IMG/VR virus record: IMGVR_UViG_3300042509_000916
Span: 1-35,562 of that record
Origin: a virus
DNA length: 35,562 nt
Strand: one strand, 5' to 3'
Position 1 is the first letter of the stretch. Each line of letters starts with the position of its first letter. The translations under genes and the position numbers were made by a program. Under the pieces are notes generated by a model that saw only the letters and a program-made list of their open reading frames with translations, did not search any database and was not told the origin of the DNA. Shown in pieces: positions 1-7,089 of this stretch.

Positions 1-1
1 G

Positions 2-130
2 CCGCCAGTGGTGTCTATTCGCTTTAACTGGCGACAGTGGGAGGCACTACAGGCCGCAGCCGGTGACGAAAAAATTGCTGCACTGGTCAAGCGGGTGGCG
101 TTGGAGAGCGTCGGGCAGGCTAGCGGATGA
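2..130 (+). CDS. Small RHH-like protein, 3' part (complete copy at 35052-35234)
   Basis: This is the C-terminal part of the 60-residue protein encoded in full at 35052-35234, cut by the window edge. The visible part begins PPVVSIRFNWRQWEALQ and continues with two predicted helices. A short basic beta-strand followed by two helices is the layout of a ribbon-helix-helix DNA-binding protein. That assignment is an inference from predicted secondary structure only. Confidence 0.8.
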   Translation, partial: PPVVSIRFNWRQWEALQAAAGDEKIAALVKRVALESVGQASG

Positions 131-133
131 TTG

Positions 134-161
134 TTGCCTGTTGGCTTGGTTGTGTTATGAT
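134..161 (+). promoter_or_regulatory. Predicted sigma70 promoter with extended -10
   Basis: TTGCCT (134-139) lies 16 bases before TATGAT (156-161), and the latter is preceded by TGT, giving an extended -10 motif. Predicted transcription starts near 168, 20 bases before the ATG of the zinc-ribbon gene. It would serve the replication genes. The same site recurs at 35238-35265 in the second repeat copy. Confidence 0.5.
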
Positions 162-187
162 TGTCACTGTTAAAACACGGAGGAAAA

Positions 188-376
188 ATGGACAGCCCAA
201 GATTAAAGGCCGCTCGAAATGGTGATGTTCACTATGAAGGAAGCCAATGCAGGAAATGCGGGACCACGGCCAAATACACCAGCACAGGCAATTGTGTTCA
301 GTGCATCAAAACTGCAAACGTAGAGAAGCGGAAGAAAGTTAGAGAACTTCTGGCGCAAGCAAGGGCGGCGGCATGA
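188..376 (+). CDS. Small zinc-ribbon protein
   Basis: This is a 62-residue protein with two CxxC knuckles, CRKC near residue 20 and CVQC near residue 36, followed by a basic, probably helical tail (VEKRKKVRELLAQARAAA). The spacing fits one zinc-binding ribbon. Similar short CxxC-CxxC proteins occur widely in phage early regions, some related to HNH/endonuclease VII-type zinc ribbons, but no catalytic residues are visible here. I chose ATG 188 because AGGA lies just upstream (181-184); an in-frame TTG at 161 has no good ribosome site and overlaps the predicted -10. The stop overlaps the next start (ATGA at 373-376), which implies translational coupling with the replication gene. Function is unknown; DNA or RNA binding is likely. 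Confidence 0.8.
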   Translation: MDSPRLKAARNGDVHYEGSQCRKCGTTAKYTSTGNCVQCIKTANVEKRKKVRELLAQARAAA

Positions 377-1137
377 AGCTAATTTGGTATGCCTTCAACC
401 CTGCGGATTACGCCAGAGACACGGCGCATCTGTCCATTCTTGAGCATGGAGCCTATCGACTTTTGCTCGATCACTACTATCTGACCGGCGTTCCATTGCC
501 TGCAAGTGCAGTGCATTTGCATCGCGTTTGCAGGGCGTTTGCAGAAGAGGAGCAGGCAGCTTTGCATAGCGTTTTGCATCAGTTCTTTACTTTGACTGAT
601 GACGGGTGGAGGCATGAGCGGGTCGAGGCTGAACTTGCGAAAAGTGGGGATATCAGCAAAAAACGTAAGCAGGCTGCAGAGTTACGTCACAAAAAGGCTA
701 AATCTGAGCCTGTGGAAAACCATGCAAATGCATGTGCAAATGCAGATGCAAATGCAATGCAAATGGACACACAATTACAATTACAATTACAAAAAGATAT
801 ATCTACTACTAACGTAGTAGATATTATTACCCCGCAAGCACGGAAGCGAAGGATTCCGGAAGACTTCTACCCAAACGAAGCCGGAATCAAGAAGGCAGAA
901 AAGGCAGGAATCAACATACAAGCCGAAGTTGAAGCGTTCAAGGATTACCACGCGGGCAAAGGGAACACGATGCTTGACTGGCAGGCCGCATGGCGTACAT
1001 GGGTTGGCAATGCAGTTAAGTTCAAAGCAAGCAAGCCGAACGGAGCATTTCAGACGGCAAGCGAAAAAAGAGCAGATCGCGTTAGACAACTCACTGGAGA
1101 ATCACATGACAGCCATTTCATCATTGAACACCACTGA
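373..1137 (+). CDS. DUF1376 protein, candidate O-like replication initiator
   Basis: This 254-residue protein starts MKLIWYAFNPADYARDT and has the DUF1376 (YdaU-like) N-terminal domain over about residues 1-95. The family sits in phage replication modules and resembles a winged helix. Residues about 115-140 are a low-complexity stretch rich in Asn, Ala, Met and Gln. The C-terminal half (RRIPEDFYPNEAGIKKA onward, to WRTWVGNAVKFK) resembles the C-terminal domain found in many phage replication proteins. The gene is followed by a lambda-P-like gene, the O-P order of lambda. Its own DNA carries two phased repeat clusters, an AT-rich repeat and an inverted repeat (516-824), again as in lambda O, where the origin lies inside the initiator gene. 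Origin binding by this protein is therefore my inference. It overlaps the next gene by 32 bases. Confidence 0.85.
   Translation: MKLIWYAFNPADYARDTAHLSILEHGAYRLLLDHYYLTGVPLPASAVHLHRVCRAFAEEEQAALHSVLHQFFTLTDDGWRHERVEAELAKSGDISKKRKQAAELRHKKAKSEPVENHANACANADANAMQMDTQLQLQLQKDISTTNVVDIITPQARKRRIPEDFYPNEAGIKKAEKAGINIQAEVEAFKDYHAGKGNTMLDWQAAWRTWVGNAVKFKASKPNGAFQTASEKRADRVRQLTGESHDSHFIIEHH
516..578. repeat. Iteron cluster 1: five phased TTTGCA sites
   Basis: TTTGCA occurs at 516, 527, 538, 561 and 573. The steps are 11, 11, 23 and 12 bases, so all sites fall on nearly the same helix face, with one position skipped. Several copies share the longer form GCGTTTGCA. The orientation is opposite to the second cluster at 723-765. 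Inside a replication gene this looks like initiator binding sites. Confidence 0.7.
723..765. repeat. Iteron cluster 2: four phased TGCAAATG sites
   Basis: TGCAAATG occurs exactly at 723, 735, 747 and 758, with steps of 12, 12 and 11 bases. The core TGCAAA is the reverse complement of the sites in cluster 1. The repeats account for the Asn/Ala/Met-rich low-complexity stretch in the encoded protein, suggesting that the DNA element constrains the protein here. Confidence 0.8.
772..789. repeat. AT-rich triple hexamer repeat (candidate unwinding element)
   Basis: CAATTA is repeated three times in tandem (772-777, 778-783, 784-789), followed by an A-run and ATATATC. It encodes an alternating Gln-Leu run. 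Its position directly after the iterons matches the AT-rich segment that melts first at iteron-type origins. Confidence 0.7.
799..824. repeat. 11-bp perfect inverted repeat
   Basis: ATATCTACTAC (799-809) and GTAGTAGATAT (814-824) are perfect reverse complements around a TAAC loop. It closes the iteron/AT-rich block, as the inverted repeat does at the lambda origin. Confidence 0.85.
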
Positions 1138-1693
1138 CACAAAAACGCTGCCCGTCGCATGGGTAGAGCGAATCTTTAAGCTGATGACCATGTATCACGG
1201 AAATCGGTTTGCAGACCAATTCGACGGAATGAACCTGAGCGAGGTAAAACAATTTTGGGCGGAACAACTGGCAGAGTTCACGCCAGAGGAACTTAAAAAC
1301 GGGTTATATGCTGCGGAACGCACGAAATGGCCTCCGACACTGGCAGAGTTCAAGTCAATGTGTCGCCCAGAGTTGCAGTATGAGGTTTTATACGCTGAAG
1401 CCTGCAAAGGAATTTATGCTCGGCGCATGGGGTCAAATTTCGATTGGAGTCACCCTGCCGTTTTTTTTGCCGCCTGCGATATGGCACACGAAATCATGAA
1501 CGATACCTACAAAGCGAATAGAACGCGCTGGGAGGCTTGCCTAGACAAGGCTATGTCCATGCATAGGCAAAGCCCTTTGAGCGTCCCTGAGCCGTTCCTA
1601 TCGCTTCCTGAGCCTGTTAAAAACCTAGAAGTTGGGCGTAAAGCGATGGAAGGCATGAGAGACGTGCTTGCAAAAATGAAAAGGGGTGCGTGA
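1106..1693 (+). CDS. Lambda P-like replication protein (putative helicase loader)
   Basis: This 195-residue protein has the pattern of the phage replication protein P family: VERIFKLMTMYHGNRFADQF near residue 20, then FWAEQLAEFTPEEL and RTKWPPTLAEFKSMCRP over about residues 50-90. Members bring the host replicative helicase (DnaB) to the origin. ATG 1106 was chosen because GGAGA precedes it (1096-1100) and the family signature begins soon after; the frame stays open upstream to 929 without a good start. The gene overlaps the 3' end of the DUF1376 gene by 32 bases, and its stop overlaps the next start, so the two replication genes are probably translated together. Helicase loading is inferred from the family and gene order. 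Confidence 0.8.
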   Translation: MTAISSLNTTDTKTLPVAWVERIFKLMTMYHGNRFADQFDGMNLSEVKQFWAEQLAEFTPEELKNGLYAAERTKWPPTLAEFKSMCRPELQYEVLYAEACKGIYARRMGSNFDWSHPAVFFAACDMAHEIMNDTYKANRTRWEACLDKAMSMHRQSPLSVPEPFLSLPEPVKNLEVGRKAMEGMRDVLAKMKRGA

Positions 1694-1878
1694 TGGAATG
1701 GAAAAAAACAAGCGATTACAGCGTGGCAACACATGACGATCGATTCCACATTGCTCGGGCGGTTTGCAGTGGGATTGATAAGTTCACGCTTTGGGACGGT
1801 AAAAACATCATCAAAAGCTTTCCAACGGCAGCACAGGCCAGAGAAGCGGCAAAAACGATATTTAACGAGAGGAATTGA
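1693..1878 (+). CDS. Small protein of unknown function
   Basis: This 61-residue protein (MEWKKTSDYSVATHDDRFHI...) has an alternating strand pattern and a helical, Ala-rich end (AAQAREAAKTIFNER). ATG 1693 shares one base with the TGA of the upstream gene, and a purine-rich AAAAGGGG lies 7 bases ahead. A GTG at 1690 is possible but less likely. The small beta-beta-alpha pattern resembles other phage proteins that annotate a substrate or bind nucleic acid, but no family was recognised. It belongs to the replication/recombination operon. Confidence 0.65.
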   Translation: MEWKKTSDYSVATHDDRFHIARAVCSGIDKFTLWDGKNIIKSFPTAAQAREAAKTIFNERN

Positions 1879-1880
1879 AC

Positions 1881-2141
1881 ATGAAATTGACCGGACAAAA
1901 AAACCAATGCGCAGGTTGCGGGTTGTATTTTCGTAGCAATCACGCTTTCGACAAGCATCGTGTTGGTAAGCATGGCGTTTCCAGCGGAGCAGACATGCGT
2001 AGATGCCTCTCCGAGAGTGAACTGAATACCTTGGGGTGGTCACCCGATCAAAACGGCTTCTATCGCACTCCGTCACTGCCGGGCACATCTTGGTGGGCAA
2101 AAGACGAAATCGAAGAAAAAGACTTGGTTGAGCATGATTGA
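1881..2141 (+). CDS. C2H2-type zinc-finger protein
   Basis: This 86-residue protein has a single zinc finger near the N terminus: C10-x2-C13, then a 12-residue spacer and H-x4-H (CAGCGLYF...FDKHRVGKH). The C-terminal half has the aromatic segment LGWSPDQNGFYRTP and ends in acidic residues. Single-finger proteins of this design are common in phage early operons next to RusA, and DNA or RNA binding is likely. ATG 1881 follows GAGAGGAA at the correct distance; an upstream TTG (1875) is less likely. The 3' end overlaps the RusA gene by 8 bases. Confidence 0.8.
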   Translation: MKLTGQKNQCAGCGLYFRSNHAFDKHRVGKHGVSSGADMRRCLSESELNTLGWSPDQNGFYRTPSLPGTSWWAKDEIEEKDLVEHD

Positions 2142-2568
2142 GTTCACCATACCCGGCAAGCCGGTTGGAAAAGGTCGCCCTCGCTTCTCAAGGCAGGGCG
2201 GTTTTGTTCGCGCTTTCACGCCTGAAAAAACGGTGAATTTTGAGCAGCTGGTGGCGTGGACGGCAAAGCAGGTTATCGGAAACGCACCGGCTACTGAACA
2301 AGCCTGCGAGGTAGTTATCGAGGCCGAGTTCCTTCCTCCTGCATCGTGGTCGTCAAAAAAGCGCAAGAGAGCGTCGGAAGGTATGGAACATCACTTGGTA
2401 TCGCCAGATGCTGACAACATCGCTAAGGCGGTTCTAGACGGTCTGAATGGGATTGTTTGGGTTGACGATAAGCAAGTGGTCTGTTTGACCGTAAAAAAAC
2501 GGTATGGCACCAGTGACCGGACAAATGTTTCGATCCGCTTATTGGGTGTTAATGAAGTTACAGCGTAA
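2134..2568 (+). CDS. rusA: RusA-family Holliday junction resolvase
   Basis: This 144-residue protein starts MIEFTIPGKPVGKGRPRFSR, the typical first strand of RusA endonucleases. The catalytic acidic residues are visible as SPDADN (Asp92, Asp94) and VDDKQV (Asp111, Asp112), with the conserved KAVLDGLNG helix between them. RusA enzymes are homodimers that cut four-way DNA junctions symmetrically and so resolve branched replication or recombination intermediates before packaging. ATG 2134 is preferred over TTG 2128. Neighbours are a zinc-finger protein and a DUF6378 protein, and the phage also encodes Bet and YqaJ on the other strand, so a complete recombination set is present. Confidence 0.93.
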   Translation: MIEFTIPGKPVGKGRPRFSRQGGFVRAFTPEKTVNFEQLVAWTAKQVIGNAPATEQACEVVIEAEFLPPASWSSKKRKRASEGMEHHLVSPDADNIAKAVLDGLNGIVWVDDKQVVCLTVKKRYGTSDRTNVSIRLLGVNEVTA

Positions 2569-2595
2569 ACTACAATTTGAACACTAGGGGGAAAA

Positions 2596-2880
2596 ATGAC
2601 CGACAATGTAAACGTGAGCGCAATCTTGGCTGAAAGAGGCAAAACTCATGGCGAGTTCGTAACTCATGCAAAAATCAGCCAAGACTTAAAAATCATTCTG
2701 CATTATTCAGACAATGAAAGATGGGAATTACTTTCTAATGACCAGAAAGAAGCGCTAGATATGATCGCCCATAAAATCGCCCGAATCTTGAATGGAAATG
2801 CGGATTATTTAGATCATTGGGCAGATATTGCAGGTTACGCTACTTTGGTGGCAAATCGTTTAACTTCTGAAAATAGTTAA
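2596..2880 (+). CDS. DUF6378-type phage protein
   Basis: This 94-residue helical protein carries the recognisable pattern ILAERGKTHGEFVTHAK near residue 10, then QKEALDMIAHKIARILNGN and DHWADIAGYATLVANRL. I recognise this as the conserved DUF6378 family of proteobacterial phages. The arrangement of acidic residues in the last helices (DMIAHK, DHWADIAGY) recalls all-alpha NTP pyrophosphohydrolases of the MazG group, but that link is an inference. AGGGGG lies 6 bases before the ATG. It sits between the recombination genes and the packaging genes. Confidence 0.8.
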   Translation: MTDNVNVSAILAERGKTHGEFVTHAKISQDLKIILHYSDNERWELLSNDQKEALDMIAHKIARILNGNADYLDHWADIAGYATLVANRLTSENS

Positions 2881-2881
2881 T

Positions 2882-3010
2882 ATGAAAAAAATTATTTTTG
2901 TTTTGTGCTTTGTAATTTCGCCTTATTGCTTGGCTAATTACGTTACAACATGCCAGACATTGCCGAATGGTCAAACTGTTTGCACGACTAAAAAGGCTGG
3001 AACTTTTTAA
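2882..3010 (+). CDS. Exported 42-residue peptide
   Basis: This is a very short gene. The product begins MKKIIFVLCFVISPYCLA, a good Sec signal peptide (two Lys, a hydrophobic core, a small residue before the likely cut), leaving about 24 residues, NYVTTCQTLPNGQTVCTTKK..., with two cysteines ten residues apart that could form a disulfide. It lies one base after the stop of the upstream gene and 16 bases before the terminase small subunit. There is no clear ribosome site, so it may depend on translational coupling. Function is unknown; an envelope role such as superinfection exclusion is speculation. Confidence 0.6.
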   Translation: MKKIIFVLCFVISPYCLANYVTTCQTLPNGQTVCTTKKAGTF

Positions 3011-3026
3011 TTGAAAAAGGTTAATT

Positions 3027-3524
3027 ATGGCTAATGAAAAATCAAAAAGAGCAACAAGAAAATATGACCAATTAACAAAAGAACAAATGATTGAATCAAT
3101 TTTGGATTCAATGTCCACAAAAGGCAAAAGCGCATTTGCTGCGTGTAAAGCAGTCGGATTGCCGCAAAGCACGTTTAATTTGTGGGTTGACCAAGATAAA
3201 GAACTAGCCGAAAAATATGCGCGCGCGCGAGAAGATTTAATCGAGAAACTCGCAGAGGAAACTTTGCAAATTGCAGATGAGCCAGTTGGCAGCACTGAAA
3301 GCGGTTCGACTGATTCTGGGGCAGTGCAAAAGCAAAAACTGCAGGTTGATACTAGAAAATGGCTTCTTTCAAAACTTGCCCCAAGAAAATACGGCGAGAA
3401 AATCCAATTGGCTGGCGATAAAGAGAATCCGATCGAGATTAAATCAACCATTGATACGACCAAGTTATCGACAGAAACACTAGCCGAAATCATGGCCGCA
3501 AAAGATGCAACTAACAGAGACTGA
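3027..3524 (+). CDS. terS: Terminase small subunit
   Basis: This 165-residue protein has an N-terminal helix-turn-helix region (about residues 25-60: FAACKAVGLPQSTFNLWVDQ), a central oligomerisation helix (ELAEKYARAREDLIEKLAEE) and the segment DTRKWLLSKLAPRKYGEK near residue 110, which marks Sf6/P22-like small terminases. It recognises the pac site and hands DNA to the large subunit. AAAAGG precedes the ATG. It overlaps terL by 20 bases, as is usual. In headful phages the pac site often lies in or near this gene; I could not identify it. Confidence 0.92.
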   Translation: MANEKSKRATRKYDQLTKEQMIESILDSMSTKGKSAFAACKAVGLPQSTFNLWVDQDKELAEKYARAREDLIEKLAEETLQIADEPVGSTESGSTDSGAVQKQKLQVDTRKWLLSKLAPRKYGEKIQLAGDKENPIEIKSTIDTTKLSTETLAEIMAAKDATNRD

Positions 3525-4977
3525 CCTTTTGAATGTAGAGCGTGAACTTTGCCGCCGGTCTTTGGCTGAGTTCGCTAAACGTGCTTGGAAGGTTTTAGAG
3601 CCAGCGCAGCCGCTTAAATGGGGCTGGGCGTTAGATGCTATTTGCCTGCACTTGGAAGCGGTCACAGACGGTCGTATAACCCGTCTGCTGATGAATGTCC
3701 CCCCAGGCTCGATGAAGTCTCTCCTGACTGGTGTTATCTGGCCTGCATGGGAGTGGGGTCCGAAAGATATGCAAGAAATGCGCTTCATTGGAACAGCGCA
3801 CGAGGAAGGACTTGCAATTCGGGATAGCCGCAAATGCCGTGACTTGATTAAATCGGAGTGGTACCAACGGCTATGGAATGTGGCGCTGTCATCGGACTTG
3901 GACGGTAAGCGAGAGTTCGGAAATGTCCGTAAAGGTGTCAGGCAGGCTCGCTCCTTCACAAGTATGACCGGAGTTCGGGGTGACAGGGTTGTACTTGACG
4001 ATCCGCTTTCCGCCCATGCCGCAAATAGTGCAGCACACTTGGAGGCGGCGCGGGTTGCCTTCACTGAGACATTGCCGACACGCGTAAACAGTGATAAGTC
4101 AGCGATTGTGGTCATCATGCAGCGGTTGCATGAGAAAGACACAAGCGGGGTCATTCTGGACATGAAATTGCCTTATGTGCATTTGTACATTCCGATGCGC
4201 TTTGAGGCTGCTCGGCGCTGCACAACTTCGATTGGGTGGTCAGACCCAAGGACGTATGACGGCGAATTGATGTTCCCAGAGCGATTCGGGGAGCAGCAGG
4301 TTAGAGAGCTTGAGAGCACGCTTGGTACATACGGAACAGCGGGACAGCTGCAGCAGCGGCCTGCACCACGTGGCGGTGGCATTTTGAATACGTCATGGCT
4401 AAAGTATTGGAGCGACTACCCGCCTGTAATCGAATTCCGGTTTATTACGGTGGACACGGCGCAAAAGACAAGCCAGCAGAACGATTATTCGGTTTTGCAG
4501 TGTTGGGGACGGTCGGTAACTGGGCAGGCGGTGAAACTAGACCGGATCCGTGGGAAATGGGAAGCACCGGAATTGCTCACTCAGGCTAGGGCTTTTTGGC
4601 TAAAACAACAGGCAGACGGAAGGCCACAGGTATCTAATGCTGCATTGCGTGGTATGTATGTCGAAGATAAAGTATCTGGAACTGGGCTGATTCAGACATT
4701 GCGCCGTGAGGGTTTTCCTGTAATTCCAGTGCAACGGAATAATGACAAGGTATCGAGGGCTTATGATGCTGCGCCGTTCATGGAATCTGGTAACGTGTTG
4801 ATACATCAAGATGCGCCGTGGCTGTCTGAATTCCTTGATGAAGTGTCATCATTCCCTGCTGGCGCACATGATGACCAGTTAGACCCGATGTTCGATGCGA
4901 TTTCAATTGTGCAAAAAACACCATTAAACAAGAAAACAAATACATTCGTCCCATTGCCATCTGTAAATAGATGGTAA
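3505..4977 (+). CDS. terL: Terminase large subunit (ATPase-nuclease)
   Basis: This 490-residue packaging motor has an ATPase domain with Walker A PPGSMKS (residues 66-72) and Walker B VVLDDP (162-167). The RNase H-like nuclease domain supplies acidic residues in FITVDTAQ (Asp317), YVEDKVSG (Asp388) and AHDDQLD (Asp456/457). The start overlaps the end of terS. It pumps DNA through the portal and makes the packaging cuts. Walker A reads GSMKS, a variant seen in this subfamily of podovirus and siphovirus terminases. With a P22-type portal next to it, headful packaging is likely but not proven by sequence. Confidence 0.96.
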   Translation: MQLTETDLLNVERELCRRSLAEFAKRAWKVLEPAQPLKWGWALDAICLHLEAVTDGRITRLLMNVPPGSMKSLLTGVIWPAWEWGPKDMQEMRFIGTAHEEGLAIRDSRKCRDLIKSEWYQRLWNVALSSDLDGKREFGNVRKGVRQARSFTSMTGVRGDRVVLDDPLSAHAANSAAHLEAARVAFTETLPTRVNSDKSAIVVIMQRLHEKDTSGVILDMKLPYVHLYIPMRFEAARRCTTSIGWSDPRTYDGELMFPERFGEQQVRELESTLGTYGTAGQLQQRPAPRGGGILNTSWLKYWSDYPPVIEFRFITVDTAQKTSQQNDYSVLQCWGRSVTGQAVKLDRIRGKWEAPELLTQARAFWLKQQADGRPQVSNAALRGMYVEDKVSGTGLIQTLRREGFPVIPVQRNNDKVSRAYDAAPFMESGNVLIHQDAPWLSEFLDEVSSFPAGAHDDQLDPMFDAISIVQKTPLNKKTNTFVPLPSVNRW

Positions 4978-5005
4978 ATAATGCGGAAATGAATCAGGGG
5001 CAATA

Positions 5006-7078
5006 ATGGCGCGTATTTCAAAAGAGCAGCAATTAGCAAATATCCATGCTCAGGCTAAATCCGATTTTGACCGGATTCAGTCTGCTATGCGTCCTGAGCG
5101 TAAACAATGCTTGGAAGACCGCCGTTTCTATTCTATTGCGGGTGCACAATGGGAAGGCGCACTCGGTGAGCAGTTTGAAAATAAACTGAAATTGGAAGTG
5201 AATAAGATTCACCTCGCAATTATCAAGATTTTCAATGAATACCGAAATAACCGCATTACGGTGGATTTTGTTGCTAAAGACGGCAGCAAGAACGATAAAC
5301 TGGCTGATGTGTGCGATGGTCTTTATCGGGCAGACGAGCAGGACAGTTGCGCCGAAGAAGCCTACGATAATGCTTTTGAAGAAGCGGTTGCAGGCGGGTT
5401 TGGTGCGTGGCGTCTCCGTGCTGAATATGAGGACGAAGAGGACGAGGACGACGACTATCAGCGGATCCGCATCGAGCCTATTTTCGATGCAGACTCTTCC
5501 GTGTTTTTTGACTTGGACGCCAAGAGACAAGACAAGTCGGACGCAAAATACTGCTACGTTCTAAATTCGATGACCCCGCAGGCTTACGAAGCCGAATATG
5601 GGGACAATCCATCATCGTGGCCTAAAGACATTAGTTCGTCTGAGTTCGATTGGGTGACCCCCGATGTTGTCTATGTGGCTGAGTATTACCGTGTCGAAGA
5701 AGTGTACGAAATCGTTAAGGTGTTTGAGGACATTGACGGGAAAGAACAGCGGTACACCGAAGAAGAATTAGAGGACGATGAAGAATTGCGAATGATGCTG
5801 GAGGCAACAGGCGCAAAGGAAGTAAAGTCCAAGAAAGTGAAGCGTCGTAAAGTTCATAAGTACATTATGAGCGGAAACGGCATTGTCGAGGATTGCGGAT
5901 ATATCGCAGGCAAGTGCATTCCGATCGTGCCGGTATATGGCAAACGATGGTTCGTGGACAATATCGAGCGGTGCATGGGTCATGTTCGCATGGCAAAAGA
6001 TGCACAGCGTCTGAAGAATATGCAGCTGTCGAAACTCGGCGAGTTGTCTGCATACAGCGGCATGGAAAAGCCCATTTTTACGCCAGAGCAAATGGCAGGG
6101 CATCAGAACATGTGGTCTGAAGATAACATCAAGAACTACCCGTATTTGCTCATTAACCCGATGACGGACGCAAACGGGCAGATTGTTCCTAGTGGCCCGC
6201 TCGGAATGAAGCAGTCGCCTAATATCCCACCTGCAATGGCTGCACTTTTGCAAGTAACAGAATCGGACATGCAAGAGATTCTGAGCCACAACCCGTCTGG
6301 CGAGAAGATGGTGTCGAATATCTCTGGCAAAGCCGTAGAGATGATTCAGCAGCGTCTGGATATGCACGCTTATATCTATATGTCGAATATGGCGAAGGCG
6401 ATTAAACGCTCGGGCGAGATTTGGTTGGGCATGGCTCGTGATGTATTCATTGAAGAAGGTCGCAGCGTTAAAACCATCACAGATACCGGTGAGGTGTCTA
6501 ACATCAAATTGATGACCCCGAACATTGATGATGAAACGGGCGAGGTTATTTTCGAGAATGACCTAACCAATGCCAAATTTGATGTGGCGGTGGACGTTGG
6601 TCCAAGTAGCAGCAGCAAGAAGGCTGCAACAGTTCGTGCGCTCACAGGCATGATGCAAGTCGCACAGGATCCTGAGACGCTTCAGGTATTGGGTGCAATG
6701 GCGATGATGAATATGGAAGGCGAAGGTATTTCAGACGTGCGCTCATTCTTCCGCCGTAGGCTTGTCAATATGGGCGTGGTTAAGCCGACCGAAGAAGAAA
6801 TGATGGAGCTGCAAGCGCAGCAGGCTAACGCAATGCCTGACCCGCAATCGCAGTATATGATGGCAGCAGCAGAGCAGGCCAGTGCGGAGGCTGCAAAAGC
6901 CCGTGCTGATACGGTGCTGACAGTTGCCAAGGCAGAAGAAACACAAGCCAAGACGATGAAAACAATTTCAGAGATTGACGAGATTGACCAACGTCAGGCA
7001 TTGCAGGTTATCGACAGATTTGGTGCGGTGTTACAGCCGCAACAGCAGCAACCACAGCAGGGTTTGCCCCTGATGTGA
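5006..7078 (+). CDS. P22-like portal protein
   Basis: This 690-residue protein is close to P22 portal (725) in length and matches the P22_portal family along its length: RRFYSIAGAQWEGAL near residue 40, an acidic loop (EYEDEEDEDDD) near 140, SGNGIVEDCGYIAGKCIPIV near 290 and a helical C-terminal region rich in Gln and Ala that would form the barrel. It forms the dodecameric ring at the capsid vertex through which DNA enters and leaves, and it binds the terminase and the gp4-like tail protein. CAGGGG lies ahead of ATG 5006. The gene follows terL by 28 bases and precedes the scaffold gene, the P22 order. Confidence 0.95.
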   Translation: MARISKEQQLANIHAQAKSDFDRIQSAMRPERKQCLEDRRFYSIAGAQWEGALGEQFENKLKLEVNKIHLAIIKIFNEYRNNRITVDFVAKDGSKNDKLADVCDGLYRADEQDSCAEEAYDNAFEEAVAGGFGAWRLRAEYEDEEDEDDDYQRIRIEPIFDADSSVFFDLDAKRQDKSDAKYCYVLNSMTPQAYEAEYGDNPSSWPKDISSSEFDWVTPDVVYVAEYYRVEEVYEIVKVFEDIDGKEQRYTEEELEDDEELRMMLEATGAKEVKSKKVKRRKVHKYIMSGNGIVEDCGYIAGKCIPIVPVYGKRWFVDNIERCMGHVRMAKDAQRLKNMQLSKLGELSAYSGMEKPIFTPEQMAGHQNMWSEDNIKNYPYLLINPMTDANGQIVPSGPLGMKQSPNIPPAMAALLQVTESDMQEILSHNPSGEKMVSNISGKAVEMIQQRLDMHAYIYMSNMAKAIKRSGEIWLGMARDVFIEEGRSVKTITDTGEVSNIKLMTPNIDDETGEVIFENDLTNAKFDVAVDVGPSSSSKKAATVRALTGMMQVAQDPETLQVLGAMAMMNMEGEGISDVRSFFRRRLVNMGVVKPTEEEMMELQAQQANAMPDPQSQYMMAAAEQASAEAAKARADTVLTVAKAEETQAKTMKTISEIDEIDQRQALQVIDRFGAVLQPQQQQPQQGLPLM

Positions 7079-7089
7079 CTTAAGGTTTC

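Larger units (their letters stand above)
1..458. repeat. Terminal direct repeat, copy 1 (pairs with 35105-35562)
   Basis: These 458 bases match the last 458 bases of the window in the same orientation, with one difference seen: A at 127 and G at 35231. The change is synonymous (both Gly codons). Genes read continuously through both copies, so the simplest reading is a circular or circularly permuted genome of about 35,104 bp written with an overlap. A genuine direct terminal repeat cannot be excluded from sequence alone. Confidence 0.93.
510..830. other. Predicted lambda-like replication origin
   Basis: The block contains, in order, five phased TTTGCA sites, a 145-bp gap, four phased TGCAAATG sites, an AT-rich tandem repeat and an 11-bp inverted repeat, all inside the putative initiator gene. 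Lambda ori has four iterons, an AT-rich stretch and an inverted repeat inside gene O. The extra, oppositely oriented upstream cluster is not part of the lambda layout. Function as an origin is inferred. Confidence 0.65.

Noticed and set aside
222-233. GTGATGTTCACT shared between the zinc-ribbon gene and the operator region at 30133-30144, as a common regulator site.
   Set aside because: Many 12-base matches are expected by chance within a 35-kb genome, and the copy at 222 is inside a coding region away from a promoter.
723-789. Regular repeats considered as a CRISPR array or simple microsatellite.
   Set aside because: Units are 8 bases at 11-12-bp steps with no unique spacers of CRISPR length. 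The helical phasing and the position inside a replication gene favour iterons.
1049-1058. TTCAGACGGC, reverse complement of the 10-base Neisseria DNA uptake sequence, as evidence of a Neisseriaceae host.
   Set aside because: Only one full match was noticed (a 9 of 10 match occurs near 17846). One copy in 35 kb is compatible with chance, so it does not fix the host.
2571-2576. TACAAT as the -10 of a promoter before the DUF6378 gene.
   Set aside because: No acceptable -35 lies 16-18 bases upstream; the genes are likely read through from the earlier promoter.
2840-3493. Open frame of 217 codons on the minus strand opposite terS.
   Set aside because: Ser/Phe-rich composition mirrors the coding strand, and it overlaps clear terS and DUF6378 genes. 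It is a shadow frame.
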